Below the pieces are notes generated by a model. The model was not told where the DNA came from, ran no database searches, and worked only from the letters and a program-made list of their open reading frames with translations. Below are positions 26,592-36,140 of a DNA stretch of 64,000 nt, in pieces. Position 1 is the first letter of the stretch; the number at the start of each line of letters is the position of its first letter. A program made the translations under genes and the position numbers. Source of the stretch: DATFDN01 sp963762525 (lineage in GTDB: Bacteria; Pseudomonadota; Alphaproteobacteria; Acetobacterales; Acetobacteraceae); NCBI GenBank assembly GCA_963762525.1, contig CAVXKT010000004.1, positions 426,384-490,383 on the forward strand. The letters are read 5' to 3'.

Positions 26592-27500
26592 GCCAGCAGC
26601 TCCGTCAGCCGGAAATGATGCTTGCCGAGCTTGCCGCCGTAATTGCCGGCACCGATCCGACTGGCGCCGCGCTCCGGCCCGAGCGCAATCGCCGCCTGAA
26701 GTCCGGCCCGCATTGCCGCCGCAACCGCATCCGGGGTCAGACCGTCGATGACGATCTCCAGCACCGCCTCGATGTCTTCGCCGAGCGCCGAGCCGGGCAT
26801 CGCGCCGCGCAGCACCGGGCAGTAGGCGTCGTTGGTGGAGGCGACCAGGCCCTTGTATTTCGAGCCGATCTTCGAACCCGACCGGGCGATGCCGCCGGGA
26901 AACGGCGCGATCGCGTCCGGGAACCGCGGCGATCGCCTCCGCCGCCGCTTCGGCTGCGGCGAGCGTCGCCTCTGCCGCCCGTCCCATCAGAATGAGATTG
27001 CCGCCGCCGACCGCGCCCTTGGTGAGCCCGGTGGTCCCCTCGCAGACGAACTCCCCGTCCATCACCGGGATGCGCCAGAGATGGCGGCCGCCGATGCGCT
27101 TCGAGATCTGCCAGCCGTCGCCGAAGTAGCGCAGCCCGTCACCGAGCTTGAGGGTTTCGGTTCCGTCGAGCCCGGCGTAACAGGCCGAGCCGGGGCTGGT
27201 GAGCACGCATTGAGCGACCCGGTTGAGCAGTTGCTTCTGCAACTCGCCGGTCGATCCGGCGCAAAACAGAACGCGCACGCCGGGACGGCCATCCGGCGTT
27301 GCTTGCTCATCAAGGTCGCGGTCGATGCCCGCCTCGACGCCGCAGGCGATGATGGAGGTGGCGAACCCGGTCGCCACCTCCGCCGCGCGACGCGCCCAGC
27401 GCGCGCTCGGCGCGGTGATCACGATCGCGGTCGCGCGCATGTCGAACGCCTCGGCGAAGGTGTCGTCGATCCGCACGCCGTTGCGCGTCACGTCGGGCAC
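26588..27500 (-). CDS. fhcD: formylmethanofuran:H4MPT formyltransferase subunit D (frameshifted)
   Basis: Catalytic formyltransferase (Ftr-like) of the Fhc complex. MPDVTRNGVRIDDTFAEAFDM, CAGSTGELQKQLLNRVAQCVLT, GGRHLWRIPVMDGEF and NYGGKLGKHHFRLTELL are characteristic. One extra base in a run near 26918 (GTTCCCGGACGCG for GTTCCGGACGCG) breaks the frame before AIAPFPGGIARSGSKIGSKY; joined length is about 303, normal. Start overlaps the fhcA end by 13 bases and stop overlaps fhcC. Confidence 0.94.
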
Positions 27501-29093
27501 GGCACCGTCTCGGCAGCGGCGATCACGGCGGGCGGCACGTCGAATGCCGTGTGCGGCAGACCATAGATATCGTCGTAGAACGCCGCCAGGCGGCGGTCGG
27601 CTTGTCGATCGTAATCCGGCCGGACCGCCAGCACGCGGCCGAACGGCAGGGCAAGCACCGCGCCGCGCCGGACGATCGGCAGGCCGTCCTTAAGCACCAG
27701 CTCGGCGCTGCGAAACATCGCCGCGCGGTCGGCCTGCGGACGATAGATCGCGATGTCGGCGCGGGCTCCCGGCCCGAGATGGCCGCGATCGGCGAGACCC
27801 AGCAGCCGCGCCGGCGCGGCGCGAGTCATCATTGCGATCTCGGGCCAGGAATACTCGCGCCCGAGCGACGCCAGGGTGCAGACCGCCATCGCCTCGGCGG
27901 GCAAGGTATCGATCCACTGCGCGCGCAGGTCACGGCTCATCAGCAATGCGAACAGGTCGGGATAGGCGGTGAAGGGAGCGCCGTTCGGATGATCGGTGGT
28001 GAAGAACAGCCGGGACGGATCGGCGACCAGCAGAAACAGCTCCAGACCGGCCGCCCATTGCACGGCGTTGGCGAAGCTCGACCGCCGGTAGCGGTATGGC
28101 ACGATGCCGCCGCCATTGCCGTCGCCGTCCATGATCGCCGACTTGCGCGGGTGCGCCTGCGCCCGCGCGTTGAACTGACGCAGCACATCCGAGGAGACGG
28201 TGACGGTCTGGCCGAACATCACCTGACCGACATCGGCGGTGACGTTCGGGCGCGCATTCAGCGCCTCCGCGAGCAGTGGCGCCGCCGAGGAGAAGCCGCG
28301 CTTGCCCTCGGTGCCGTAGGCGTAGAATTGCAGATGCGCGAGATGCAGGCGCAGATCGCCGGCAGCCTCGATGGTCGCCAGCGCCGTCGCCACATTGCCG
28401 GCAATCCCGAGATTGCTGCAATGCAGATGCACCGGATGCGGGATGCCGAGCGCGGCCGTCGCCTGCTGGAGCGCGTTGATGATGGCGCGCGAGCTGACCG
28501 CGGTTCCCGGAACCGAGTTCGTCGAGGCCGAAGCTGCGGATATTCGCCTTGAACGCGGCGGCGCCGCCGGGGTTGATGACCTTGACGCCGAGCGCGCCGG
28601 CGCTGGCGAGCGCGCGCGCGGTGTAGTCGGCGACCGCGGCCGGGCCTTCCTTCGCATTCAACAACCGGATCAGGTAATCCTCGTTGCCCAGCACCGCGAG
28701 GATCGCCTTGTCGATGAACGGGATCGCCGCAAGCTCCAGTTGCGCTTGCAAGGCGACGTGCGGCGAGATCGCGGGCTCGACGACGGTCGTGTAACCCATC
28801 GTCGCATAGAGACGGCCGATTTCGTGGCCGATCGGCGCCGCATCGAAATCGCCGCGCTGTCGCAACTCCGGCAGCAACAGCCGCGCCGTGTTCACGTTGG
28901 CCCCGGCGATGTGGGAGTGGATGTCGATGCCGCCCGCGAGCACGATGCAATCGGCGACGTCGTGCTCGGCGTCGGCCCGTCGCGTCGGATCGGGAGGTGC
29001 GACAATGCGCGCATTCTCGATCCAGAGATCGCCGATCTCATCGCGTCCGTGCGCCGGATCGACGATGCGCCCGCCCTTGAGCCGGGTCAGCAC
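27488..29093 (-). CDS. fhcA: formyltransferase/hydrolase complex subunit A, formylmethanofuran hydrolase (frameshifted)
   Basis: Amidohydrolase-fold subunit (FmdA-like) that hydrolyses formylmethanofuran to formate. The metal motif GGIDIHSHIAG lies near residue 55; GVKVINPGG, HLHCSNLGIAGN, HLAHLQFYAYGTEG, FTTDHPNGAPFTAYP and ADIAIYRP follow. One extra C near 28516 (GACGAACTCGG for GACGAATCGG) shifts the frame before SVPGTAVSSRAIIN. Joined length is about 534, as in Methylobacterium. It overlaps fhcB by seven bases upstream and fhcD downstream. Confidence 0.94.
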
Positions 29094-30136
29094 GACGCCG
29101 GGGCGGTGATCGCGGCGCCGATGCGGGTGAGAATCTCGGCCGTCCGCGGGACGTTCGCGGGCGAGCCGGCGCGCGCGAAGGCGAGCGCGCCTGTTGCGGG
29201 ATCGAACAGCGAGCCGTCGTGATCGACGCCCGGCCGGCCGACGGTGAAGCGAACAGCGGGCGGCGTCGAGAAGGTCGTTGACGGCGCCACCATTGCCACC
29301 AGAGGCAATTCACGCCGCCAGGGTGGCGGCTGCGGCGAAATTGCGGAGACCCACATTGCGGCATCCGCTTCGCCGCTCTCGACCATGCGGACCGCGTCGA
29401 ACCGCCACGGGTCATGTTCGGGACAACCGCGACCGAACCCGGTGCGTACCGGAAACCCGATCTGCCGCGCCGATTCTCCGATGACGCCGCTCGCGTTGTC
29501 GCCCGCATCGAGCGGCAATCCCGCGAAGCGCGTGGTCCTGTTCAGCTCGTCGATAAGTCCGCACAGCAATTCGATCACGATCTCTTCGACGGATGCGGCG
29601 GACCACATCGCGACCCCGAAGCGGCACCCAACCAGCGCATCGGCGTGCGCCCGCAGGCTCGGCGTTCGGGGATCTTCCCGCACCGGCCGCTTGCCGATCA
29701 GAGCCCGCAGAATGCCGAGCTGCGCGGCCAGTTCGGACGCATCGCCTTCAAGGGAAATCATGCGCCGCGTGCCGACCGGCGCGAGCGCGGGAGGAGAGTC
29801 CAGTGCCAGACGCTCGCGGAATGCGGGCCATGCCGAAGCGACGGGTCCGACCAGCAGCACGAGATCGGCGCGCGCGCGCGTCTGCAAGGGCGTGGTCACG
29901 ATCCACCCCGATCGGCGCATCACCGAGAGGTCGCGCATCGCCGCGCCGCCGTGGCGGTGATCGATCGCGCCGCCGAGCTTCCTCGCGAGCCGGATCGCCT
30001 CCCGCGCGCCGTCGATGTCGGTGCCCAACCCGGCGATGATGGCGTTGCGGCTGCGCGACAGGATGGCGGCGGCTTCCGAGATGGCCGCATCGATCGACGC
30101 GGGTTGTCCGGCAATCGCCGCAACCTCAGTCATCAT
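29087..30136 (-). CDS. fhcB: formyltransferase/hydrolase complex subunit B
   Basis: 349 residues, intact. FhcB resembles formylmethanofuran dehydrogenase subunit B, but bacterial forms are short and are thought not to catalyse oxidation. NAIIAGLGTDIDGAREAIRLA, IDHRHGGAAMRDL, SGWIVTTPLQTRARADLVLLVG and ADAAMWVSAISPQPPPW are recognisable. Two in-frame ATG codons (30136 and 30133) are possible. The start overlaps the end of the pterin dehydratase-like gene by 11 bases, so the whole minus-strand run 30506-25560 is one tight operon. Confidence 0.93.
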   Translation of the reverse strand: MMTEVAAIAGQPASIDAAISEAAAILSRSRNAIIAGLGTDIDGAREAIRLARKLGGAIDHRHGGAAMRDLSVMRRSGWIVTTPLQTRARADLVLLVGPVASAWPAFRERLALDSPPALAPVGTRRMISLEGDASELAAQLGILRALIGKRPVREDPRTPSLRAHADALVGCRFGVAMWSAASVEEIVIELLCGLIDELNRTTRFAGLPLDAGDNASGVIGESARQIGFPVRTGFGRGCPEHDPWRFDAVRMVESGEADAAMWVSAISPQPPPWRRELPLVAMVAPSTTFSTPPAVRFTVGRPGVDHDGSLFDPATGALAFARAGSPANVPRTAEILTRIGAAITAPASC

Positions 30137-30506
30137 ACTTGATATAGGAGAACCGCGCGTCCTTTTGCGGCGTGCCTTCCAGCGCCGAGCCCTCCTGCGG
30201 CCGCCATTGCACGACCTCCTCGATCTTGGTTGCGAGTTCCAGGTCCTTGTCGGTGATGCCCTTCGCGGAATGCGTGGCCAGCCGCACCTCGACCCAGGCG
30301 TACGAGGCGGTGATGTCCGGATGATGCCACGCCGCCTCGGCCAGATGACCGACGGCGTTGATGACCATCAAGGTGCCCTTCCAGCTATTCGTACGATACG
30401 TCCGTCTGATCCAGCCCTTCTCCAAGCGCCAATGGCGCAGCGGACCGGTGAGGCGACTTTCCACCTCGCTCTCGGTATAGGTGCGCTCGGCCGCTTCCGC
30501 GCTCAT
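30126..30506 (-). CDS. pterin-4a-carbinolamine dehydratase-like protein
   Basis: 126 residues of the DcoH/PhhB fold: EVESRLTGPLRHWRLEKGWIRRTY, then VINAVGHLAEAAWHHPDITASYAWVEVRL with the conserved HHPD. In the classic family HHPxxxxxYxxVxxxLxTH matches here as HHPDITASYAWVEVRLATH, so the active site looks intact. It heads the fhc operon and may act on the pterin cofactor H4MPT or be a subunit of the pathway; dehydration of carbinolamine pterins is the family reaction. The C-terminus is extended by about 30 residues. Confidence 0.87.
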   Translation of the reverse strand: MSAEAAERTYTESEVESRLTGPLRHWRLEKGWIRRTYRTNSWKGTLMVINAVGHLAEAAWHHPDITASYAWVEVRLATHSAKGITDKDLELATKIEEVVQWRPQEGSALEGTPQKDARFSYIKYDD

Positions 30507-30563
30507 CTGTCCTCCTTACGCCGGGAAAGTTGCCAGCCCCCGGTGCGGCGTGGAACATGCCGC
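30507..30563. promoter_or_regulatory. bidirectional promoter region of the H4MPT cluster
   Basis: Only 57 bp lie between the minus-strand pterin dehydratase-like start and the plus-strand mptG-like start, so both half-clusters must be driven from here or from within the first genes. GGGAAAGTTGCC occurs in it; no convincing -35/-10 pair was recognised. Confidence 0.4.
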
Positions 30564-31541
30564 ATGGGCAAAGCGATGTCGAACGTGCAGGCAGCCGCCC
30601 CGGCGGCCGAGGTCCGGGTGACGTGCGCGGCGCGGCTGCATCTCGGCTTTCTCGACCTGAACGGCGGACTGGGACGTTGCTTCGGCAGCATCGGATTGGC
30701 GCTCGAGGAGCCGCTGACCCGGCTCGTGCTCCGCCGCGCGAATGGCGCGACGGCGACGGGACCGGAGCATGATCGGGCCGCGCAATTCCTCGCGATCATG
30801 ACCGATCATCTCCGGATTGCGAACGCACATGCGCTGCGGATCGACTCCGCCATCCCCTCGCATTCGGGGCTCGGGTCCGGGACCCAGCTGGCGCTGGCCG
30901 TCGCCACCGCCGCTCGCCGCTTGCACGGACTTGCGGACGCGCCGCGCGACGATGCATGGCGGCTTCGGCGGGGCGGGCGTTCGGGCATCGGAATCGGTCT
31001 GTTTGAGCATGGCGGGCTGGTCGTCGATGGCGGCCATGGCGCGCTCGCCGGCCCGCCGCCGCTGCTTCTGCGCATGCGTGTTCCCGAGTCCTGGCGCGTT
31101 CTGTTGCTGTTCGATCGCTCGCTTCGGGGCTTGTCGGGCGGTCGGGAAGCCGACGCTTTCGCCGCCCTCGCGCCGATGCCCGCCGGCGCTTCCGCCGAGA
31201 TATGCCGGCTGCTGATGATGCGGGCGCTGCCCGGGCTCGCAGAGGACGATGTGGTTGCGTTCGGAAACGCGATCACGCGAATTCAGGAGATCGTCGGCGA
31301 TTATTTCACCCCGGCGCAGGGCGGGCGGTTTGCAAGCCCGGCGGTGGCGGCGGCGCTCGGGCAACTCCGGGCGGCGGGTGCCGCCGGTGTGGGACAAAGC
31401 TCCTGGGGGCCCACCGGCTTCGCTTTTGCCCGCGACGATGGTGAAGCCGCCCGGCTTGCCGAAGCGTTGATCGAGACAACCGGAATCGCGATCTCGGTTT
31501 GCCGCGCGCGCAATCGCGGGGCCGAGATCACCATCGGCTGA
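30564..31541 (+). CDS. mptG: beta-ribofuranosylaminobenzene 5'-phosphate synthase-like protein (H4MPT synthesis)
   Basis: 325 residues of the GHMP-kinase-like RFAP synthase family, which condenses 4-aminobenzoate (or 4-hydroxybenzoate) with PRPP in the first committed step of methanopterin synthesis. AARLHLGFLDLNGGLGRCFGS, AIPSHSGLGSGTQLALAVA (GHMP glycine loop), RSGIGIGLFEHGGLVVDGG and VGQSSWGPTGFAF are family hallmarks (bacterial Orf4). It begins the plus-strand half of the cluster; mtdB follows after 15 bp. Confidence 0.92.
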   Translation: MGKAMSNVQAAAPAAEVRVTCAARLHLGFLDLNGGLGRCFGSIGLALEEPLTRLVLRRANGATATGPEHDRAAQFLAIMTDHLRIANAHALRIDSAIPSHSGLGSGTQLALAVATAARRLHGLADAPRDDAWRLRRGGRSGIGIGLFEHGGLVVDGGHGALAGPPPLLLRMRVPESWRVLLLFDRSLRGLSGGREADAFAALAPMPAGASAEICRLLMMRALPGLAEDDVVAFGNAITRIQEIVGDYFTPAQGGRFASPAVAAALGQLRAAGAAGVGQSSWGPTGFAFARDDGEAARLAEALIETTGIAISVCRARNRGAEITIG

Positions 31542-31556
31542 AACGGAGAAACCGGC

Positions 31557-32453
31557 ATGGCGGATAAACACATCCTGCACCTGCTCAGCCCGCTTCCCCA
31601 GGTCAGTCCGTTCGACGTCAACATGGCGCTTGATGCCGGCTTCGATGCAGTCATTCCTTATAGCCGCGTGAGCGCCGACGAGGTCGCACCGCTGGTGCAG
31701 GACGCGATCTTCTCGCGTCCTCCGAAGGACGGGGCCAAGACCGGCGTGTTCATCGGCGGCAAGGACGCGATCGCGGCCCTCGACATGTTGGAGGCGGCCA
31801 GGCGAGCGATGGTGAAGCCGTTCGTGATCTCGTTGTTCGTCGATCCCGCCGGCTCGTTCACCACCGCGGCGGCCATGGTGGCGCGGGCCGAGATTTTGGC
31901 GCGGCGGTCGCAAGCGCATGGGCTTCGGGGCCTCAAGACCGTGGTCTTCGGCGCCACCGGCGTGGTCGGCTTCGCCGCCGCCGTGCTCGCCGCCCTCGAA
32001 GGCGCCGAGGTGACGCTCGCCGGATATGACGGGCCGGATCGGGTCGCGCGGGCGGCGGCGGAGATCGGCAAACGGTTCGGCGCCCGGGCGAATTCGGCGG
32101 CGGCGCGCACCGATGCGGAGAAGGAGCAATTGCTGCGCGATTCCCGGGTGGTGTTCTGCGCCGGCAAGGCCGGCGTGCAAATTCTGAATGCAGGCATGCT
32201 GCAAGCCGCCACCGATCTGCTCGTCGTCGCCGACGTCAACGCGGTTCCGCCGGCCGGCGTCGAGGGCCTGGGGGTAAATGACGACGCGGCGCCGATCGGC
32301 GGACACGGCGGGCTGGGCATCGGCGCGCTGACGATCGGGCAGACCAAGTACCGCACCGAGTTCGGGCTGTTCCGTCGCATGATCGAAAGCGACAAGCCGG
32401 TGACGTTCGATTTCCGCGACGCCTTCGCGCTCGCCCGTGATCTCGTGCGATGA
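31557..32453 (+). CDS. mtdB: NAD(P)-dependent methylene-tetrahydromethanopterin dehydrogenase
   Basis: 298 residues, intact. Oxidises methylene-H4MPT to methenyl-H4MPT. HILHLLSPLPQVSPFDVNMALDAGFD at the start and DSIF-like QDAIFSRPPKDGAKTGVFIGGKDA match MtdB; VVFGATGVVGFAAAVLAALEGAEV is the Rossmann nucleotide loop, and VVADVNAVPPAGVEGL and GIGALTIGQTKY follow. Closer to MtdB than MtdA by its N-terminus and C-terminus. AACGGAG lies upstream. Downstream gene overlaps its stop. Confidence 0.94.
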   Translation: MADKHILHLLSPLPQVSPFDVNMALDAGFDAVIPYSRVSADEVAPLVQDAIFSRPPKDGAKTGVFIGGKDAIAALDMLEAARRAMVKPFVISLFVDPAGSFTTAAAMVARAEILARRSQAHGLRGLKTVVFGATGVVGFAAAVLAALEGAEVTLAGYDGPDRVARAAAEIGKRFGARANSAAARTDAEKEQLLRDSRVVFCAGKAGVQILNAGMLQAATDLLVVADVNAVPPAGVEGLGVNDDAAPIGGHGGLGIGALTIGQTKYRTEFGLFRRMIESDKPVTFDFRDAFALARDLVR

Positions 32454-33555
32454 CCGACCGCCCGTGCTGATCGCGGCGCTGTCCGGGCGGGCGCTTGCCG
32501 AGGCGGCACATCGCGCCGGATATGCGCCGCTGGTCGCCGATCTGTTTGATGATCTCGACACCGGGGCGGTCGCGGAATGCCGGCGCGTCGCCGGCAATGC
32601 GGGGCGCGGCTTCCGCGCCGCGTTACTGCTCGACGCATTGGAACATCTGCGGGCGGGGCGAAACCCGGTGGGTCTCGTGTACGGCAGCGGCTTCGAGGAC
32701 CGGCCGAGGCTCCTGCGCGCGCTCGGCGAACGCCACCGGCTGCTCGGCAATCGCGCCGAGGTGGTCGCACGGATCAACGACCCGGTGGCGCTGGCCTCGC
32801 TATGCGCCGAGCTTGCGATCCCTCACCCGGGCGCACACCCCGCGGCGGATGCTCACGGCCAATGGCTGCGCAAACGCCGCGGCGCTTCCGGCGGCGCGCA
32901 TATCCGCCCCGTGCCCCCGAGCGCGAAAGCCGAGCGCGGACACTACCTCCAGCCGCTCGTCGAAGGCGTGCCGATCTCCGCCCTGTTCGTGGCCGACGGA
33001 TGCGACGCGAGGCTTCTCGGCTTGAGCCGGCAATGGACCGACCCTGCACCGACGCGGCCCTATCGCTACGGCGGCGCCGTGCGTCCGGCGTCGGTGCGTG
33101 CCGATCGAATGCGGGAGATCGCCCGCATCGTCGGCAGGCTGGTGCCGGCAGCCGGTCTCGTGGGACTGAACAGCGCCGATTTTCTGGTGCGCTCCGACGA
33201 CCTCGATCTGATCGAGATCAATCCGCGACCGGGCGCCACGATCGACCTCTTCGCCGACCCGGACGGGCGGCTGTTTCAACTGCATCTCGACGCCTGCGCC
33301 GGCCGGCTTCCGCACGCCGCGCCGCGCTTTCCCGAGGCGAGGGCGGCGGCGTTCGTCTATGCGCCGCGTCGTCTGCAAGTTGCCGTCGGAATGCGATGGC
33401 CGGAATGGACCGCCGACCGCCAGCGGCCGGGCGTAGTCCGTGCCGGGGCGCCGCTCTGCACCGTGCTGGCCGACGCCGCCGACGCCGATGCGGCGGAGCG
33501 GCTGGTGCGCGCGCGCGCCGCATCAATCCTGTCCATGACCGAGGGCGCAGCATGA
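32450..33555 (+). CDS. ATP-grasp protein of the H4MPT cluster (Orf17/COG2232-like; frameshift at start)
   Basis: About 367 residues of the ATP-grasp carboligase class seen in H4MPT gene clusters of methylotrophs. RNPVGLVYGSGFEDRPRLL, the central GRGKAP-like region RGASGGAHI, GHYLQPLVEGVPISALFVADG and the late DLIEINPRPGATIDLF (metal-binding Glu/Asn) are visible. ATG 32450 overlaps the mtdB stop as ATGA but its frame ends after seven codons; adding one G in CGCCCGTGC gives MTDRPVLIAALSGRAL. If not an error, GTG 32464 is the start. It probably ligates a moiety during cofactor assembly. Confidence 0.82.
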
Positions 33556-34490
33556 TCAGCGTCAATGACCGCGCACGCAAACTGCTGGATGCGCTTCTCG
33601 ATGATGCGCCGGCGCTGCGCCTCGGGGTCTCGCGCGACGGCTGCGTGTCCGTGGATGCGGGAGCCAAGCACCAGGGCGGCGTTGCCGCGGGATTGCGGAT
33701 CGCGCAGATCTGCCTGGGCGGCCTGGGGGAGGTGCGCCTCATCAGCGATCCCACGACGGCGCGCTGGCCGTGGACGGTGTCGGTCGCCAGCTCGCAGCCG
33801 GTGATCGCCTGTCTTGGCAGTCAATACGCGGGATGGAGCTTGGCGGAAGCGGGGTTTTCGGCGCTCGGTTCGGGACCGGCGCGCGCGCTCGCCCGCAAGG
33901 AGAAGCTGTTCGAGGAGCTGGACTACGCCGACACCGCATCCTCGGCGGTGCTGGTGCTGGAGAGCGGCAAGCCGCCGCCGCCCGGGCTGGTCGCGCGGAT
34001 CGCCGCCGATTGCGGGGTCGCCGCAGCCGACCTCGCCATCATCTACGCGCCTACGCAAAGCCTCGCCGGCAGCGTCCAGGTGGTCGCGCGATCGCTGGAG
34101 GTGGCGCTGCACAAGGCGCATGCGCTCGGCTTCCCGCTCGCGCGCATCGTCGATGGCATGGGGGCCGCGCCGCTGCCGCCGCCGCATCCGGATTTCGTCA
34201 CCGCGATGGGGCGCACCAACGATGCGATCATCTTCGCCGGACGCGTGCATCTGTTCGTGACCGGCGCCGCCGCGGAGGCGCGCGAACTGGCCGACGCGAT
34301 GCCCTCTTCCCGCTCGCGCGACTACGGCCGGCCGTTCGCCGAGGTGTTCCGCGCCGCCAAGGGCGACTTCTACGCCATCGATTCGATGCTGTTCTCGCCG
34401 GCGGAGGCCGTCGTCACCGCGATCGAGACCGGTGAGAGCTTCCGCGCCGGGCGTATCGATCCGGGGCTGCTCGACGCCTCGTTCGGCTGA
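33552..34490 (+). CDS. mch: methenyl-tetrahydromethanopterin cyclohydrolase
   Basis: 312 residues, intact. Hydrolyses methenyl-H4MPT to formyl-H4MPT, the substrate of Fhc. DAGAKHQGGVAAGLRIAQICLGGLG, VASSQPVIACLGSQYAGWSL, GSGPARALARKEKLFEELDY and IVDGMGAAPLPPPHPDFVTAMGR with DAIIFAG are diagnostic. Start overlaps the preceding stop (ATGA at 33552-33555). Confidence 0.96.
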   Translation: MISVNDRARKLLDALLDDAPALRLGVSRDGCVSVDAGAKHQGGVAAGLRIAQICLGGLGEVRLISDPTTARWPWTVSVASSQPVIACLGSQYAGWSLAEAGFSALGSGPARALARKEKLFEELDYADTASSAVLVLESGKPPPPGLVARIAADCGVAAADLAIIYAPTQSLAGSVQVVARSLEVALHKAHALGFPLARIVDGMGAAPLPPPHPDFVTAMGRTNDAIIFAGRVHLFVTGAAAEARELADAMPSSRSRDYGRPFAEVFRAAKGDFYAIDSMLFSPAEAVVTAIETGESFRAGRIDPGLLDASFG

Positions 34491-34496
34491 CCGCGC

Positions 34497-35376
34497 GTGC
34501 GGCGCATCGCGCTGGCGATCGACGACAAGGACTGGCACGCGCGGGCGTTAGTGCACGCCTGCTCCGAGCGGGACGCGGCGGCGGTGCGCGTTGCGCTTGC
34601 CCGACGCGGCGTTCGATCTCACCGCGCCGTACGGCCTGCGGCTCCCGGGCTTCGACGGCGCGTTGCCGGACGCAGTCCTCGTCCGCTCCGTGCCCGCCGG
34701 CAGTTTCGAGGCGGTGACGCGTCGCCTCGGCGTGCTGCACGCATTGGACCGACTGGGCGTGCCGGTCTGGAACGACGCGCGCGCGATCGAGCGTTGCGTC
34801 GATAAGTCGATGACCAGCTTTCTCCTGGCGCGCGCGAATCTGCCGACGCCGCCGACCTTTGTCTTGGAGGGGCTGGAGGCTGCACGAACCGTCGCCCAGC
34901 GCGAATGCCGCGACGGCCCGCTGGTGCTCAAGCCGTTGTTCGGATCACAGGGGCGCGGCCTGCGACTGGTGAGGACGCCCGACGAACTTCCGGCCACGGA
35001 AGAGGTTGCCGGGGTCTATTATCTGCAACGCTACCTGCCCGCCGGCACTGCCGGTTTTCACGATCACCGCCTGTTCGTGTGCGCCGGCGAGGTCATTGCG
35101 GCGATGACGCGCCGCTCGGACGGGTGGATCACCAATCTGCGCCGGGGCGCGCGGGCGGAGGCATTCGCGCCCGACGACGAACTCCGCCGCCTCGCGATCG
35201 GCGCCGCCGCCGGGGTCGGCGCTCGCTTCGCCGGGGTGGATCTGCTGCGCGATGGTCACGGCGCCGCCTGGATCCTGGAGGTGAACAGCATGCCCGGGTG
35301 GAAGGGATTGCAGCAGGTGACGAAACACTCGATCGCCGGCCGCATCGTCGCCGCGCTGCTCGCATCCTTGCGATGA
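34497..35376 (+). CDS. RimK-like ATP-grasp ligase of the H4MPT cluster (Orf5/COG0189-like; frameshifted)
   Basis: About 292 residues of the RimK/GshB ATP-grasp group. RRIALAIDDKDWHARALVHA opens the protein; a one-base insertion near 34590 breaks the frame; then RLPDAAFDLTAPYGLRLPG, WNDARAIERCVDKSMTSFLLARANLPTPPTFV, GPLVLKPLFGSQGRGLRLV (ATP loop), DHRLFVCAGEVIAAM and AAWILEVNSMPGWKGLQ (metal site) follow. Archaeal MptN, a H4MPT:glutamate ligase, is of this fold, so addition of an amino acid to the cofactor is a reasonable inference. GTG start 6 bp after mch. Confidence 0.83.
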
Positions 35377-36140
35377 CCGACATCGAATCCGCTTTCATCG
35401 AGGCCTGCGACGAGGAGCTCGCGGCGCCGAAGCCGGGCAATGTGCATCGCCACGCGGGCGGACATCGGATGACGGTTGCCGATTTCGAACGCAGCGCCCG
35501 CGCCGCCGCGCCCGAATTGTGTCGAGCGGGCGCATCGGTCGGGTGTCGCATCCTCGGCGCGATCGGGGCGACTCGCGCGGCGGTCGGGCAGAATACCAAT
35601 CTCGGGATCGTGCTGCTCTGCGCTCCGCTGGCGATGGCGGCGGAGGCGGACGCCGATCTGCGGCGCGGCGTCGGCGCGGTGATTGCCGCCTCCGATCTCG
35701 CCGATGCCGACGCGGCCTTTGAGGCGATCCGCCTCGCCGCGCCCGGCGGCCTGGGGGAGGCGCCGCAACATGACGTGCGCGAGCCGGCGCGCGTGACCCT
35801 ACGCGTTGCGATGAGGGAAGCCGCACATCGCGACAGTATCGCCCGACAATGGGCGAACGGGTTCACCGACGTGTTCGAAGCCCTCACGGCCTACGCCGCC
35901 ACCGGCGCGCTGGGCACCTACCTGCGCTTTCTGGCGACGTTTCCCGACAGCCACGTGCTGCGCCGGCACGGCCCGGAGATCGCCGAGGAGGTCCGCCGCG
36001 ATGCGGCGCGGATGCGGAGCGCCGACCTGACGGCGTTGCTGCGCTGGGATGCCGCACTGAAGGCCCGCGGAATCAATCCCGGCACGACGGCCGATCTCAC
36101 GGTGGCGACGGCGTTCGCGGCGCGGCTGACGAAGCGCTAG
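35373..36140 (+). CDS. triphosphoribosyl-dephospho-CoA synthase-like protein of the H4MPT cluster (Orf7/COG1767-like)
   Basis: 255 residues of the CitG/MdcB family. PKPGNVHRHAGGHRMTVADF near the start, GQNTNLGIVLLCAPL and the C-terminal RGINPGTTADLTVATAF are the family motifs. True CitG makes a citrate-lyase prosthetic group; homologues in H4MPT clusters (Orf7) are conserved with mch and presumably act on the cofactor, perhaps in phosphoribosyl transfer. No citrate or malonate lyase genes are near, which favours the C1 role. ATGA overlap with the preceding ligase; its end overlaps the convergent NDUFS4-like gene by four bases. Confidence 0.87.
   Translation: MTDIESAFIEACDEELAAPKPGNVHRHAGGHRMTVADFERSARAAAPELCRAGASVGCRILGAIGATRAAVGQNTNLGIVLLCAPLAMAAEADADLRRGVGAVIAASDLADADAAFEAIRLAAPGGLGEAPQHDVREPARVTLRVAMREAAHRDSIARQWANGFTDVFEALTAYAATGALGTYLRFLATFPDSHVLRRHGPEIAEEVRRDAARMRSADLTALLRWDAALKARGINPGTTADLTVATAFAARLTKR

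Noticed and set aside
35373..36140. True citrate-lyase CitG or malonate-decarboxylase MdcB
   Set aside because: No lyase genes are present and it is translationally coupled to H4MPT cofactor genes, as Orf7 homologues are.
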